Positions 16,601 through 24,960 of a DNA stretch of 42,790 bases are shown here, piece by piece. Origin of the DNA: Tepidamorphaceae bacterium. GTDB lineage: Bacteria; Pseudomonadota; Alphaproteobacteria; Rhizobiales; Tepidamorphaceae. A model generated the notes under the pieces. It searched no databases. It saw only the letters and a list, made by a program, of their open reading frames with translations, and was not told the DNA's origin. Positions within the stretch are counted from its first letter, which is position 1. Each line of letters opens with the position of its first letter. The translations under genes and the position numbers were made by a program. Location of the stretch: contig JANQNT010000020.1 in the NCBI GenBank assembly GCA_028279445.1, positions 1 to 42,790 of the forward strand, written 5' to 3'.

Positions 16601-18448
16601 GTGATCGAGGCAAACCTCTTCGTGGCGCATGCCCACATGTGGGCCACCTTCCTCATCATCGTGGTGGCGATCACCAGCTTCGCCGCCGACCGCGTCAGCG
16701 TCGAGATCACCTCCATCGGCACTGTCGTGGCGTTGCTGCTGCTGTTCCAGGCGATGCCGCTGCAGATGCCGGACGGCGCGATCATCGGCGCCGCGGACCT
16801 GCTGGCAGGTTTCGCCAATCCGGCGCTCATGACCGTGCTGGCGCTGCTGGTGGTCGGTCAGGGGCTTTACCAGACCGGCACGCTGGAGGCGATGACCCGG
16901 CGGTTCTCCGCGCGCGCCGCCTCAGCCCCGATACGGGTCATCGTCGTGCTGCTGCTGGCGACCTGCGCCCTGTCGGCGTTTCTCAACAACACGCCCGTCG
17001 TGGTGATCATGCTGCCCATCCTGGCAGCCATCGCCTCGCGCGCCACCATCGCCGCCAGCCGGTTCATGATGCCGCTGTCCTTCGTGGCCATTCTCGGCGG
17101 CAACCTGACGCTGATCGGCTCGTCGACCAACCTGATGGTCTCCGACGTCGCATCAGGCCTGGGACTTGAACCGTTCGGTTTCTTCGACATCACGACCGCC
17201 GGGTTGCCGCTCGTCGCGGTCGGGCTCGTCTATGTGCTGGTCGTCGTGCCGAGGCTGCTGCCGCCGCGTGCCTCATTGCTTGAAGACATGCAGGCAAGCT
17301 CCGGCGGCGGACATCAGTTCGTTGCCCGCATCCGGCTCGACACCAGCCACCCGCTGGTGGGCAGCACGGCGACAGCCGGGCTGTTTCCGCAACTCAAGGG
17401 CATGACCCTGCTGAGCATCCAGCGTGGCGGCCGCAACATGCTGCTGCCCTTCGACGACGTGACGCTGGCTCCCGACGATGTGCTGATCGTCGCCGCGACG
17501 CGTCAGGTTCTGGCGGAGGCGATGCGTGGCCGCGAGCAGCTCATCTCGCCGGACCAGCTCAGCGAAGACGACCGCGATCCCGGCATGCGCGACCACGTGA
17601 TGCTGGCCGAGGCCGTCGTCGCCCCCGGCTCGCGGCTTGCCGGCCGCACGGTGGACGCATCCGGGCTCGCCGCCACCACCGGCTGCTTCGTGCTGGGCCT
17701 GCAACGCAAGAGCCGCATGGCGCGCTCGCGGATCGCCAACATCCGCCTGGAGGCAGGCGACGTGCTGCTGCTCGGCGGTTCGCGCGATGCAATCGCGGGG
17801 CTCAGGCTCAACCGCGACGTCATCCTGCTGGAATGGTCGGCGGCCGAAATCCCGATCACCAACCGCTCCGGCTGGGCGATCGGTATCTTCGCAGCGACCG
17901 CCGCGCTGGCCGCGACCGAGGTGCTGCCGATCGTCATCGCCGCGCTCGGTGGTGCGCTGGCCATGGTGCTGGCCGGCTGCCTCAATACCCGCCAGGCGGC
18001 GCGTGCCATCGACAGGCGCATATTCCTGATGATCGGCGCGGCACTCGCCATGGCCACCGCGCTGGAAGCAACCGGCGGTGCCGCCTTCGTCGCCATGCAG
18101 ATCGTCAAGGCAACCGACGGGCTGTCTCCGGTCATCCTGCTGTCGGCGATCTTCCTGACGGTCGCCGTCTTCACCAACATCCTGTCCAACAACGCGACCG
18201 CCGTGCTGTTCACGCCGGTCGCCGTAACGGCCGCGTTCGAGCTGGGGCTCGATCCGCGCGCCTTCGCGTTCGCCGTGCTGCTGGGCGCCAACTGCTCGTT
18301 TGCCACGCCGCTCGGCTATCAGACCAATCTGCTGGTGATGGCACCCGGCCACTACACCTTCGCCGACTTCTTCCGGGCCGGCGCGCCGCTGGTGATCATC
18401 CTGTGGCTGACCTTCACGCTGACCGCGCCGATGCTGTTTGGTCTTTAG
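16601..18448 (+). CDS. SLC13-type anion transporter with RCK_C (TrkA-C) domains
   Basis: This is a 615-residue inner-membrane transporter of the DASS/SLC13 (citrate-sulfate) group. Two membrane halves flank a soluble centre. The first half carries AFLNNTPVVVIMLP and LIGSSTNLMV, and the second carries FTNILSNNATAVLFTPVA, the paired hairpin/SNT-like motifs of this fold. The centre, at about residues 240-410, has two stretches that look like TrkA-C/RCK_C regulatory domains (DDVLIVAATRQVL and AGDVLLLGGSRDAI, each ending a beta-rich unit). The substrate is unknown; dicarboxylate, sulfate or another anion is possible. The start may be the GTG at 16601 or the ATG at 16637; neither has a good ribosome binding site. 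Confidence 0.9.
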   Translation: MIEANLFVAHAHMWATFLIIVVAITSFAADRVSVEITSIGTVVALLLLFQAMPLQMPDGAIIGAADLLAGFANPALMTVLALLVVGQGLYQTGTLEAMTRRFSARAASAPIRVIVVLLLATCALSAFLNNTPVVVIMLPILAAIASRATIAASRFMMPLSFVAILGGNLTLIGSSTNLMVSDVASGLGLEPFGFFDITTAGLPLVAVGLVYVLVVVPRLLPPRASLLEDMQASSGGGHQFVARIRLDTSHPLVGSTATAGLFPQLKGMTLLSIQRGGRNMLLPFDDVTLAPDDVLIVAATRQVLAEAMRGREQLISPDQLSEDDRDPGMRDHVMLAEAVVAPGSRLAGRTVDASGLAATTGCFVLGLQRKSRMARSRIANIRLEAGDVLLLGGSRDAIAGLRLNRDVILLEWSAAEIPITNRSGWAIGIFAATAALAATEVLPIVIAALGGALAMVLAGCLNTRQAARAIDRRIFLMIGAALAMATALEATGGAAFVAMQIVKATDGLSPVILLSAIFLTVAVFTNILSNNATAVLFTPVAVTAAFELGLDPRAFAFAVLLGANCSFATPLGYQTNLLVMAPGHYTFADFFRAGAPLVIILWLTFTLTAPMLFGL

Positions 18449-18496
18449 CCGCTCATCAATTCGTGCATTTCCCGGCTTGAATCGGACACGCCTTTT

Positions 18497-18511
18497 CCCG
18501 ACATTATCGGG
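18497..18511 (+). other. Hairpin abutting the bpt start codon
   Basis: CCCGA (18497-18501) and TCGGG (18507-18511) form a 5-bp stem with a five-base loop ending two bases before the bpt ATG. No Shine-Dalgarno sequence is visible in this leader. The stem may affect initiation, or end upstream transcription if the T-run before it (CCTTTT) belongs to a minus-strand signal. Confidence 0.45.
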
Positions 18512-18513
18512 TT

Positions 18514-19287
18514 ATGAGTCAATTCACGCCCGGCGCACCGCAATTCTACCTGACGGCACCCTCGCCGTGCCCGTATCTGCCTGGGCGCTACGAGCGCAAG
18601 GTGTTCACCCAGCTTGCCGGCGAGCGCGCCAGCGAACTCAATGACATTCTTACCCAGGGCGGTTTCCGCCGCAGCCAGTCGATCGCCTACCGGCCGGCCT
18701 GCGAAGGCTGCCGGGCATGTGTCTCCGTGCGCATCTGCGTCGACGACTTCCAGCACACCCGCAGCCAGCGGCGGATCGCGAAACGCAACGCCGACCTTGT
18801 CGGCGAGGAGCGTGCGCCGCATTCCGACGCGGAGCAATACGCGCTGTTCCGCGACTACCTGACCGTACGCCATGACGGCGGCGGCATGGCCGACATGTCG
18901 GTGCTCGACTACGGCATGATGGTGGAGGATACCTCCGTCGACACGCACATCATCGCCTACCGCCGCCGCGGCCCCGATACAGCCGTCAGCGGGTTTGGCG
19001 AAGGGCCGCTGGTCGGCTGCGCCCTGACAGACGAACTCGGCGACGGCCTGTCGATGGTCTATTCGTTCTTCGACCCGGAAACGACGGATCGCAGCCTCGG
19101 CACCTACATGATCCTCGACCACATCGAGCGGGCCAGGTCGCGCGGCCTGCCCTTCGTCTATCTGGGCTATTGGGTCAAGGGCTCGCCCAAGATGGACTAC
19201 AAGAGCCGCTTCCAGCCCCAGGAGCACCTGCTGGCGGGCGGCTGGTGCCGCGTCGACGAAAAGGGCAACCCACTCTCGACGCTGTGA
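18514..19287 (+). CDS. bpt: Aspartate/glutamate leucyltransferase (arginyltransferase family)
   Basis: Bpt adds leucine from Leu-tRNA to proteins with N-terminal Asp or Glu, sending them to ClpS-ClpAP (N-degron pathway). The 257-residue protein has the N-terminal ATE domain with [14 protein letters not shown] and [19 protein letters not shown]; cysteines 19, 63, 66 and 69 are conserved. The C-terminal GNAT-like domain shows [41 protein letters not shown] and a closing WCRVDE-like segment. The length and start are typical of Bpt rather than eukaryotic ATE1. No Shine-Dalgarno sequence is seen, and a hairpin lies just before the ATG. Confidence 0.96.
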   Translation: MSQFTPGAPQFYLTAPSPCPYLPGRYERKVFTQLAGERASELNDILTQGGFRRSQSIAYRPACEGCRACVSVRICVDDFQHTRSQRRIAKRNADLVGEERAPHSDAEQYALFRDYLTVRHDGGGMADMSVLDYGMMVEDTSVDTHIIAYRRRGPDTAVSGFGEGPLVGCALTDELGDGLSMVYSFFDPETTDRSLGTYMILDHIERARSRGLPFVYLGYWVKGSPKMDYKSRFQPQEHLLAGGWCRVDEKGNPLSTL

Positions 19288-19375
19288 GCGGAACGGCTTG
19301 GGCAGTTCCAGCCTGCTCCCCCCTTGCTTTTTGCTTTCTGACGGCAGCGGCCCGCTCGCTTGTTATCTGACTGCA

Positions 19376-19446
19376 CCGGCCCTCACCCCCTCCCGACCAC
19401 CCATGCAGCATACTCCCGTGGGTGGTCGGGAGGGGGTGAGGGCCGG
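19376..19446. repeat. Perfect 28-bp inverted repeat, likely bidirectional terminator or REP-like element
   Basis: Bases 19376-19403 (starting CCGGCCCTCACCCCCT) are exactly complementary to 19419-19446, around a 15-base loop. The element sits between the convergent genes bpt and parC, in a 227-bp gap with no gene. Its size exceeds normal terminators. The C-run/G-run composition resembles dispersed palindromic repeats found between genes in proteobacteria. With one copy here, family membership cannot be tested. T-rich runs (TTGCTTTTTGCTTTC at 19324-19338) lie on the bpt side. Confidence 0.85.
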
Positions 19447-19514
19447 CGCCGCTTAAGCAAAAATGCGTGGTTGGGCAGGGGGAGTGGGCTGGCACCGATC
19501 AGAGCAAAAAACCC

Positions 19515-21785
19515 TCAGCGCTTTCCGGCGATGCCGTCCAGACTGCCAGGGCCGAAGCGGTTCGACTTCGGGAAGCCCTGCGGCGGCAAGCGCCCGGCTT
19601 GAGCGCGCTCGCCGATCCATTCGGCCAGTTCCTCGAGCGTGCGGGTAAAGCTGCGGCCGGCCGGGTCGCTCCAGGTCAGCCCCTCGTCCGCAGCGAACGC
19701 GCGCGCATCGGCAATGCCGCCGTCCTTGTAGCGCTGTAGCCGCACACCCTTGCCGCGCCCCATCTCCGGCACCTGGTCCAGCGCGAAGACCAGCAGCTTG
19801 CGGTTGTCACCGATCACCGCCAGATGGCCGCCATCTGCGGGCACGCACAGCTTGGCGCGTTCGGAGGCCGTGTTGAGCACCTGCTTGCCCTTGCGGGTCA
19901 TCGCGGCGACGTCCCTTTCAGGCACCACGAAACCGCGCCCGTCGGCGGCTGCCACCAGCAACTTGCGTCGCGGGTCATGCACGAAGGCGGCGACGATCTT
20001 CGCGTTCTCGGGAAAGTCGACCATGATCGAGATCGGTTCGCCCATGCCACGACCACCGGGCAGCTTGTCGGCGGCCAGCGTGAAGAAGCGGCCATCCTCG
20101 GCGAAAACGATAACCTTGTCGGTTGTCTGGGCGTGGAAAGCCCGGTCGAGCGTATCGCCGGCCTTGAACTGCAGGCTCTTGGTTTCGGCGATGTGGCCTT
20201 TCAGCGTGCGGATCCAGCCATTGGCCGAGATCACCACGGTGATCGGCTCGCGCTCGATCATCGCCTCTTCCAGATCGGCCAGTTCGTTGTCGGAGACGAC
20301 ATCAAACGCCGAGCGCCGCCGGCCAAGCTCCGTATCGGGCGAAAACGCCTCGCGAACCTTGGCTATCTCGGTGCCGATGCGCTCCCACTGCAACGTTTCG
20401 TCCTTGCTGAGCGCGCGCAGGTCGCGCTGCTCGCCGCGCAGCGACTTGTGCTCGCGGCGGATTTCCAGCTCCTCAAGCTTGCGCAAGGCACGCAGCCGCA
20501 TGTTGAGGATCGCTTCGGCCTGCACGTCGTTGAGCTCGAAGGCGATCATCAACTGCTGTTTGGGCTCATCCTCCTCGCGGATGATGCGGATCACCTCGTC
20601 GAGGTTGAGATAGACGGCAAGATAGCCTTCCAGCACCTCCAGGCGCCGGGCGATCTGCTCCAGCCGGTGCGCGGTACGCCGCAGCAACACCTCGCGGCGG
20701 TGGTCGAGCCACTCGCGCAGCACCTGTTTCAACCCGATGACGTTGGGCACGCGCCCGCGCGACAGCACGTTCATGTTGAGCGAGATGCGCGATTCCAGGT
20801 CGGTCAGCTTGAACAGCGATCCCATAAGCAGATTCTCATCCACCGCGCGGCTCTTGGGCTCCAGCACGATGCGCACGTCTTCGGCGGACTCGTCGCGGAT
20901 ATCGGCCAGCAGCGGCAGTTTCTTGTCGGTAATCAGGTCGGCGATCTTCTCGATCAGCCGCGACTTCTGGACGAGATAGGGAACCTCGGTGACGACCAGC
21001 ACATAGGTGCCGCGGCCGGTATCCTCCCGGTGCCAGCGCGCCCGCACACGAAAACCGCCGCGCCCGGTCTCGTAGGCTTCCAGGATCGCGTCCTTCGGCT
21101 CGACGATGACGCCGCCGGTGGGAAAATCCGGCCCCGGCACGAAGCTCACCAGTGTCGCGGTGTCGGCTTCGGGATTGTCGATCAGGTGCAGCGCCGCATC
21201 ACACAGTTCGGCAGCGTTGTGCGGCGGGATCGAGGTCGCCATGCCGACCGCGATGCCGGTGGCGCCGTTGGCCAGCAGGTTGGGAAAGCCGCCCGGCAGG
21301 ACAATCGGCTCGCGGTCCTCGCCGTCATAGGTCTCGCGGAAGTCGACGCTGTCCTCGTCGAGTCCGTCGAGGATGATGCGCGCAACCTCCGTCAGCCGCG
21401 CCTCGGTGTAGCGCATGGCAGCCGCGTTATCGCCATCGATGTTGCCGAAGTTACCCTGCCCGTCGACCAGCGGATAGCGCTGCGCGAAGCTCTGCGCCAA
21501 CCGCACCAGCGCGTCATAGACCGCCTGGTCGCCGTGGGGGTGGTACTTGCCGATGACGTCGCCGACGACGCGGGCGCATTTCTTGAAGCCCTGGTCGGGA
21601 TCGAGCTTCAGCAGCCGCATCGCATAGAGCAGCCGCCGGTGCACGGGCTTGAGCCCGTCGCGGACGTCCGGCAGGGCCCGATGCATGATGGTGGACAGCG
21701 CGTAGGCCAGATAGCGCTCCTCGAGCGCTTCGCGCAGACCGATCGGCTCAATGCCGCCGGGTTCGAGAATCGGCGTGTCACCCAT
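19515..21785 (-). CDS. parC: DNA topoisomerase IV subunit A
   Basis: ParC is the DNA-cleaving subunit of topoisomerase IV, which unlinks daughter chromosomes. The 756-residue protein has [55 protein letters not shown] and the active-site tyrosine in [10 protein letters not shown] (Tyr126). A long coiled-coil arm and beta-propeller repeats follow. The C-terminal domain lacks a full GyrA box, which with the weak propeller fits ParC rather than GyrA. I use the ATG at 21785 ([11 protein letters not shown]); a TTG at 21803 is an alternative. The start codon lies in a small ACCCA/TGGGT hairpin (21780-21796). At the quinolone-target position it has Gln87 where E. coli ParC has Ser80. Confidence 0.95.
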   Translation of the reverse strand: MGDTPILEPGGIEPIGLREALEERYLAYALSTIMHRALPDVRDGLKPVHRRLLYAMRLLKLDPDQGFKKCARVVGDVIGKYHPHGDQAVYDALVRLAQSFAQRYPLVDGQGNFGNIDGDNAAAMRYTEARLTEVARIILDGLDEDSVDFRETYDGEDREPIVLPGGFPNLLANGATGIAVGMATSIPPHNAAELCDAALHLIDNPEADTATLVSFVPGPDFPTGGVIVEPKDAILEAYETGRGGFRVRARWHREDTGRGTYVLVVTEVPYLVQKSRLIEKIADLITDKKLPLLADIRDESAEDVRIVLEPKSRAVDENLLMGSLFKLTDLESRISLNMNVLSRGRVPNVIGLKQVLREWLDHRREVLLRRTAHRLEQIARRLEVLEGYLAVYLNLDEVIRIIREEDEPKQQLMIAFELNDVQAEAILNMRLRALRKLEELEIRREHKSLRGEQRDLRALSKDETLQWERIGTEIAKVREAFSPDTELGRRRSAFDVVSDNELADLEEAMIEREPITVVISANGWIRTLKGHIAETKSLQFKAGDTLDRAFHAQTTDKVIVFAEDGRFFTLAADKLPGGRGMGEPISIMVDFPENAKIVAAFVHDPRRKLLVAAADGRGFVVPERDVAAMTRKGKQVLNTASERAKLCVPADGGHLAVIGDNRKLLVFALDQVPEMGRGKGVRLQRYKDGGIADARAFAADEGLTWSDPAGRSFTRTLEELAEWIGERAQAGRLPPQGFPKSNRFGPGSLDGIAGKR

Positions 21786-21893
21786 GGATTCTGGGTAACC
21801 CAAGCGGGCAAAACGGGCAAGTTAGTAGCTTTGATGCCGCTCACGCCGAGCTCACTACGTTCGCCGGCTCCGCGAGGGCGCGCTGACCGCGCG

Positions 21894-21911
21894 GGCGTCC
21901 GGTCGGACGCC
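21894..21911 (-). other. Short GC hairpin between the DUF302-like gene and parC
   Basis: GGCGTCC (21894-21900) and GGACGCC (21905-21911) form a 7-bp stem with a GGTC loop. It lies in the 253-bp gap downstream of the DUF302-like gene. No T-run follows on the minus strand, so it is a poor intrinsic terminator. No gene is visible in this gap; the parC promoter should lie here. Confidence 0.4.
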
Positions 21912-22038
21912 TCGGTGCCAAACACTCTTTCAGTGCAGGATGATGCCGTGAGCCCCGAAACACACTGGTGTGACGTGGGAACCGGTTTCCGGACCAGCCG
22001 AACGGCCAGCAAGAAAGCGCCTGGAGCTATCCCCTGCC

Positions 22039-22509
22039 CTAAAGCTCGCCGACGGCTTCGCGCGCGATCTCGTCGAGCAGCAGGTTGATCGCGTCGCGCC
22101 CCGGGCCCGCCGGCAGTTGGCGGAAGCCGACATGCACATTGCCGGGTTCATCCGCCTTCTCGAAGACGAACAGCACGTAGGGGCAGTAGGCCACGTTGCC
22201 GATATCGGCTTCCATGGCCTGGCGCGAGATCACCGCCGAACAGAAGGTGAAGAACTCAGCATCCTTGTAGAGTTCCTTGCTGGCGCCCACGTCCTCGGCG
22301 GTGCGCTTCAGCATGTCGGCGAGAAACCCGTGATAGTCGACCGCATAGCCGCGGTTGACGATGGCGTCCTTGAGGTCCTGCGAGACTTGCGCGAAATCGG
22401 CCTCCGCCGTGCTGTAGACGGATACGTCGTCGCCGGCGCGCGCCGGCATCATCGCAAGTACAACAAACACGGCGCCAACCAGCACCGTACGCAGCAGAAT
22501 GGCGATCAT
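22039..22509 (-). CDS. Secreted DUF302-like protein of unknown function
   Basis: This is a 156-residue exported protein. Residues 1-25 (MIAILLRTVLVGAVFVVL, then AMMPARA) form a signal peptide with an Ala-rich cleavage site. The mature domain has a helix (DLKDAIVNRGYAVDYHGFLA), a central SAVISRQAMEADIGNVAYCP and a closing VHVGFRQLP. This looks like the DUF302 fold, but the match is from memory and moderate. Two cysteines lie in the mature part. The start is the ATG at 22509, because GGAGG sits exactly seven bases before it (22517-22521). The upstream ATG at 22524 includes that ribosome binding site. No function is known. Confidence 0.8.
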   Translation of the reverse strand: MIAILLRTVLVGAVFVVLAMMPARAGDDVSVYSTAEADFAQVSQDLKDAIVNRGYAVDYHGFLADMLKRTAEDVGASKELYKDAEFFTFCSAVISRQAMEADIGNVAYCPYVLFVFEKADEPGNVHVGFRQLPAGPGRDAINLLLDEIAREAVGEL

Positions 22510-22516
22510 CTGCCGT

Positions 22517-22521
22517 CCTCC
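22517..22521 (-). promoter_or_regulatory. Ribosome binding site deciding the DUF302-like start
   Basis: GGAGG followed by seven bases and ATG (22509-22507). It lies inside the longer reading frame that begins at 22524, which argues that the internal ATG is the real start. The resulting N-terminus is a clean signal peptide. Confidence 0.7.
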
Positions 22522-22600
22522 CATGTTCGCGTTTGATGCCAGTCTAGCGCCAGATGCCGGGCACGTGTTTGATTTCGCTCAAATACGATTCCGTCGCGGC

Positions 22601-23329
22601 TCAGCCGCCTGAAACCAGCGCGATGAAACGCTCACGCTCCGTCGGCGGAGCGAGGTTGCGCGGCTGCCAGACGTGACGGTTGAGGAAGTGGCCGGTGAGG
22701 CTGAAGGCGTCCGCGACCGCTTCATGGCTCGTATCCAGGCCGGGCGCGGGGGCTTCGGCTGCCAGAAACGCCGGCAACGCCAGCAGCCGCTGCGCATAGG
22801 GCGCACCAGCCTCGGCGCTGACCGCCCGCCCCGTCTTTGGCGAAACGTAGACGAGATCGTCGCGCGCGCCCGTCCCCGCGCACCGGCTCAGGTCGAGCCC
22901 GAAGCCCAGTTCGGCCAGCAGATCGCGTTCAAACAGCGCCACGGCGGGACCGGCCAGATCGCTCTCCAGCAGGTCGACCGTGGCGGCAAACACGGCCGTC
23001 AGCTCGGGATGGGGATCGCGCTCCGGCAGTAGCCGCATATGCGCGGCCAGCACCATGAATCCGGCGAGCGCCCGCCTGTCGGCGATCAGCGCCGCCGCCC
23101 GGTCCTCCAGCGGCTCCACGGAGTACATCCCGAGATGCTCTTCCAGCCGCGCCCGCCAGATCAGCCGGACCCGGTTGCCCGGCTGCAACACGCCCTGCAT
23201 GCGCCGCGAGCGCCCGCCGCGCACGATACCAAGATGCCGCCCCCGTCCCGGCGTCAGCGCTTCCAGGATGACGCTCGTCTCGCCGTGCCGGCGGGTGCCG
23301 AGAATGACGCCGTCGTCGCTCCACTCCAT
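22601..23329 (-). CDS. recO: DNA repair protein RecO
   Basis: RecO anneals DNA and, with RecR, loads RecA onto SSB-covered gaps. The 242-residue protein has an N-terminal OB-fold with GVILGTRRHGETSVILEALT and a GVLQPGNRVRLIWRARLEE segment. A helical domain follows, with LALPAFLAAEAP-type sequence and SLTGHFLNRHVW near the end. The region CAGTGARDDLVYVSPKTGRA replaces the four-cysteine zinc site of other RecO proteins with a single cysteine, as I recall for alphaproteobacteria. It starts with the ATG at 23329, fifteen bases after the era stop, and is the last gene of the lepB-rnc-era-recO run. Confidence 0.94.
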   Translation of the reverse strand: MEWSDDGVILGTRRHGETSVILEALTPGRGRHLGIVRGGRSRRMQGVLQPGNRVRLIWRARLEEHLGMYSVEPLEDRAAALIADRRALAGFMVLAAHMRLLPERDPHPELTAVFAATVDLLESDLAGPAVALFERDLLAELGFGLDLSRCAGTGARDDLVYVSPKTGRAVSAEAGAPYAQRLLALPAFLAAEAPAPGLDTSHEAVADAFSLTGHFLNRHVWQPRNLAPPTERERFIALVSGG

Positions 23330-23344
23330 GGCGCGATGATGATC

Positions 23345-24259
23345 TCAAGTGTCAGGCAGGTCGAGGCCCATCTCGCGGTAGCGCTCCGGGTCCTGCGACC
23401 AGTTCTGGCGCACCTTGACGAACAGGAACAGGTGCACGTCTGCCTCATTGGCCTCGGCGATGTCGGTACGCGCGGCCTGCCCGATCGCCTTGATGGTGCG
23501 GCCCTTCTCGCCAAGCACGATCTTGCGCTGGCTTTCGCGTTCCACATAGATCGTCTGCTCGATGCGCGCCGATCCGTCCTTGAGCACCTTCCAGTCGGTG
23601 GTCTCCACCGTGGAGCGGTAGGGCAGTTCGTCGTGCAGGCGGAGCGTCAGTTTCTCGCGGGTGATCTCGGCGGCAAGCTGGCGCATCGGCAGGTCGGAGA
23701 CCTGATCTTGCGGATAGAGCCAGGGTCCCTGGGGCATCGCTTCGCCCAGCCCGGCCTTCAGATCGTCGATGCCGCTGCCGGTCAGCGCGGAGACCATATA
23801 GGTCTTGGCGAACGCGGCCCGTTCGCCTGCCTCGGCCGCCAGCGCGAGCAGCGTCTCGCGGGCGACCAGATCGATCTTGTTGAGCACCAGGTCGCGCGGT
23901 TGGGCGGTCTCGCCCGCCTTGGCGAGGATATCGGCGACCTCCCCGGTGAGGCCGGCGCGTGCGTCGACAATCACCGCGATGCGGTCGGCATCCGCCGCCC
24001 CGCGCCAGGCGGTGCGCACCATGGCGCGCTCAAGCCCGCGCTTGGCTGTGAAGATGCCCGGCGTATCCACCAGGATCACCTGGGCGTCGTCGGCGATGAA
24101 GATGCCGCGGATCAGAGCCCGCGTGGTCTGCACCTTGTGGGTGACGATGGAGACCTTGGTGCCGGTCAGCCGGTTGACCAGCGTCGACTTGCCGGCATTG
24201 GGCGCGCCGATCATGGCGACAAAGCCGGCCCGCGTGGTCACCGCATCCTGCGACGTCAT
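23345..24259 (-). CDS. era: GTPase Era
   Basis: Era is a GTPase that binds the 3' end of 16S rRNA and helps 30S subunit maturation. The 304-residue protein has G1 GAPNAGKST at 18-26, G3 DTPGIF, G4 NKID and a G5-like SALTGSG. The C-terminal KH domain follows, with LPYRSTVETTDW, IYVERESQRKIVLGEKG and the RNA-binding GEKGRTIKAIGQAAR. It is complete and of normal length. Its ATG at 24259 overlaps the rnc stop by four bases (ATGA), so RNase III and Era are translationally coupled as in many bacteria. Confidence 0.97.
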   Translation of the reverse strand: MTSQDAVTTRAGFVAMIGAPNAGKSTLVNRLTGTKVSIVTHKVQTTRALIRGIFIADDAQVILVDTPGIFTAKRGLERAMVRTAWRGAADADRIAVIVDARAGLTGEVADILAKAGETAQPRDLVLNKIDLVARETLLALAAEAGERAAFAKTYMVSALTGSGIDDLKAGLGEAMPQGPWLYPQDQVSDLPMRQLAAEITREKLTLRLHDELPYRSTVETTDWKVLKDGSARIEQTIYVERESQRKIVLGEKGRTIKAIGQAARTDIAEANEADVHLFLFVKVRQNWSQDPERYREMGLDLPDT

Positions 24260-24960
24260 TGTTCCGTCTCATGGCTGTCGGGCCAGATGCCGTGCGCCGC
24301 GAGCACGTCGCGGGCGGCCGCCTGTTCGGCTGCGCGCTTGGAACGTCCGGTGCCCGTGGCGGCGCCAAAACCGCTGCCGGCGACCTCCACGACAAAGACC
24401 GGCTCATGGTCCGGCCCCTCGCGTTTCAGCGTGCGGTAGGCCGGCGCGCCGTGACCTTCCTTGTGGGCCCACTCCTGCAGCATGGTCTTGGGATCGCGCA
24501 GCGGCCGGTCCGGCGCCAACATGGTCTCGCGCCAGTGACGCGCGATGAAACCGCGCGCCGCGCCATAGCCGCCATCGAGGAAGATCGCGCCGATGATGGA
24601 TTCACAGACATTGGCGAGGATGCCGCGGCTGCGCGCGGCACCCGAACGCATCTCGCCTTCGCCGAGCAGGATGTGGTCGGCAAGGCCGACCTGCTCCGCC
24701 ACATCCGCACAGGTCTCCTTGCGCACCAGCAGCGTCAGCCGGCGCGACAGTTCGCCCTCGTCGGCGTCCGGAAAGGCCTCAAACAGCATGTCGGCGACGA
24801 CCAGCCCCAGCACCCGGTCACCCAGGAACTCGAGGCGTTGGTACGTCTGGGACTGCGCTCCATTGACCGCGCTGGCATGGGTCAGCGCCTCGCGCAGCAG
24901 CGCGGTATCGGCGAAGCGGTGGCCGAGCAGATCGCCAAGCGCGGTCGCGTCAACGCTCAT
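24256..24960 (-). CDS. rnc: Ribonuclease III
   Basis: RNase III cuts double-stranded RNA, including rRNA precursors. The 234-residue protein has the signature QRLEFLGDRVLGLVV (Glu44, Asp48), an acidic DADEGELSRR segment, ILANVCESIIGAIFLDGG, and a C-terminal double-stranded RNA-binding domain (TMLQEWAHKEGHG, SKRAAEQAAARDVL). I chose the ATG at 24960, which overlaps the lepB stop (ATGA). A frame from 25005 would lie inside lepB. An oddity is Asn117, which aligns with the metal-binding Asp of ILAD-type motifs (Asp114 in E. coli). Glu120, the key catalytic glutamate, is present. Confidence 0.95.
   Translation of the reverse strand: MSVDATALGDLLGHRFADTALLREALTHASAVNGAQSQTYQRLEFLGDRVLGLVVADMLFEAFPDADEGELSRRLTLLVRKETCADVAEQVGLADHILLGEGEMRSGAARSRGILANVCESIIGAIFLDGGYGAARGFIARHWRETMLAPDRPLRDPKTMLQEWAHKEGHGAPAYRTLKREGPDHEPVFVVEVAGSGFGAATGTGRSKRAAEQAAARDVLAAHGIWPDSHETEQ

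Noticed and set aside
19288-19514. Small genes over the 28-bp inverted repeat
   Set aside because: Open frames here translate the palindrome into repetitive Gly/Trp/Pro sequence and lack ribosome binding sites.
19824-22088. 754-residue plus-strand open frame
   Set aside because: It is antisense to parC, and its sequence is the low-complexity His/Gln/Gly/Asp type expected of a shadow.
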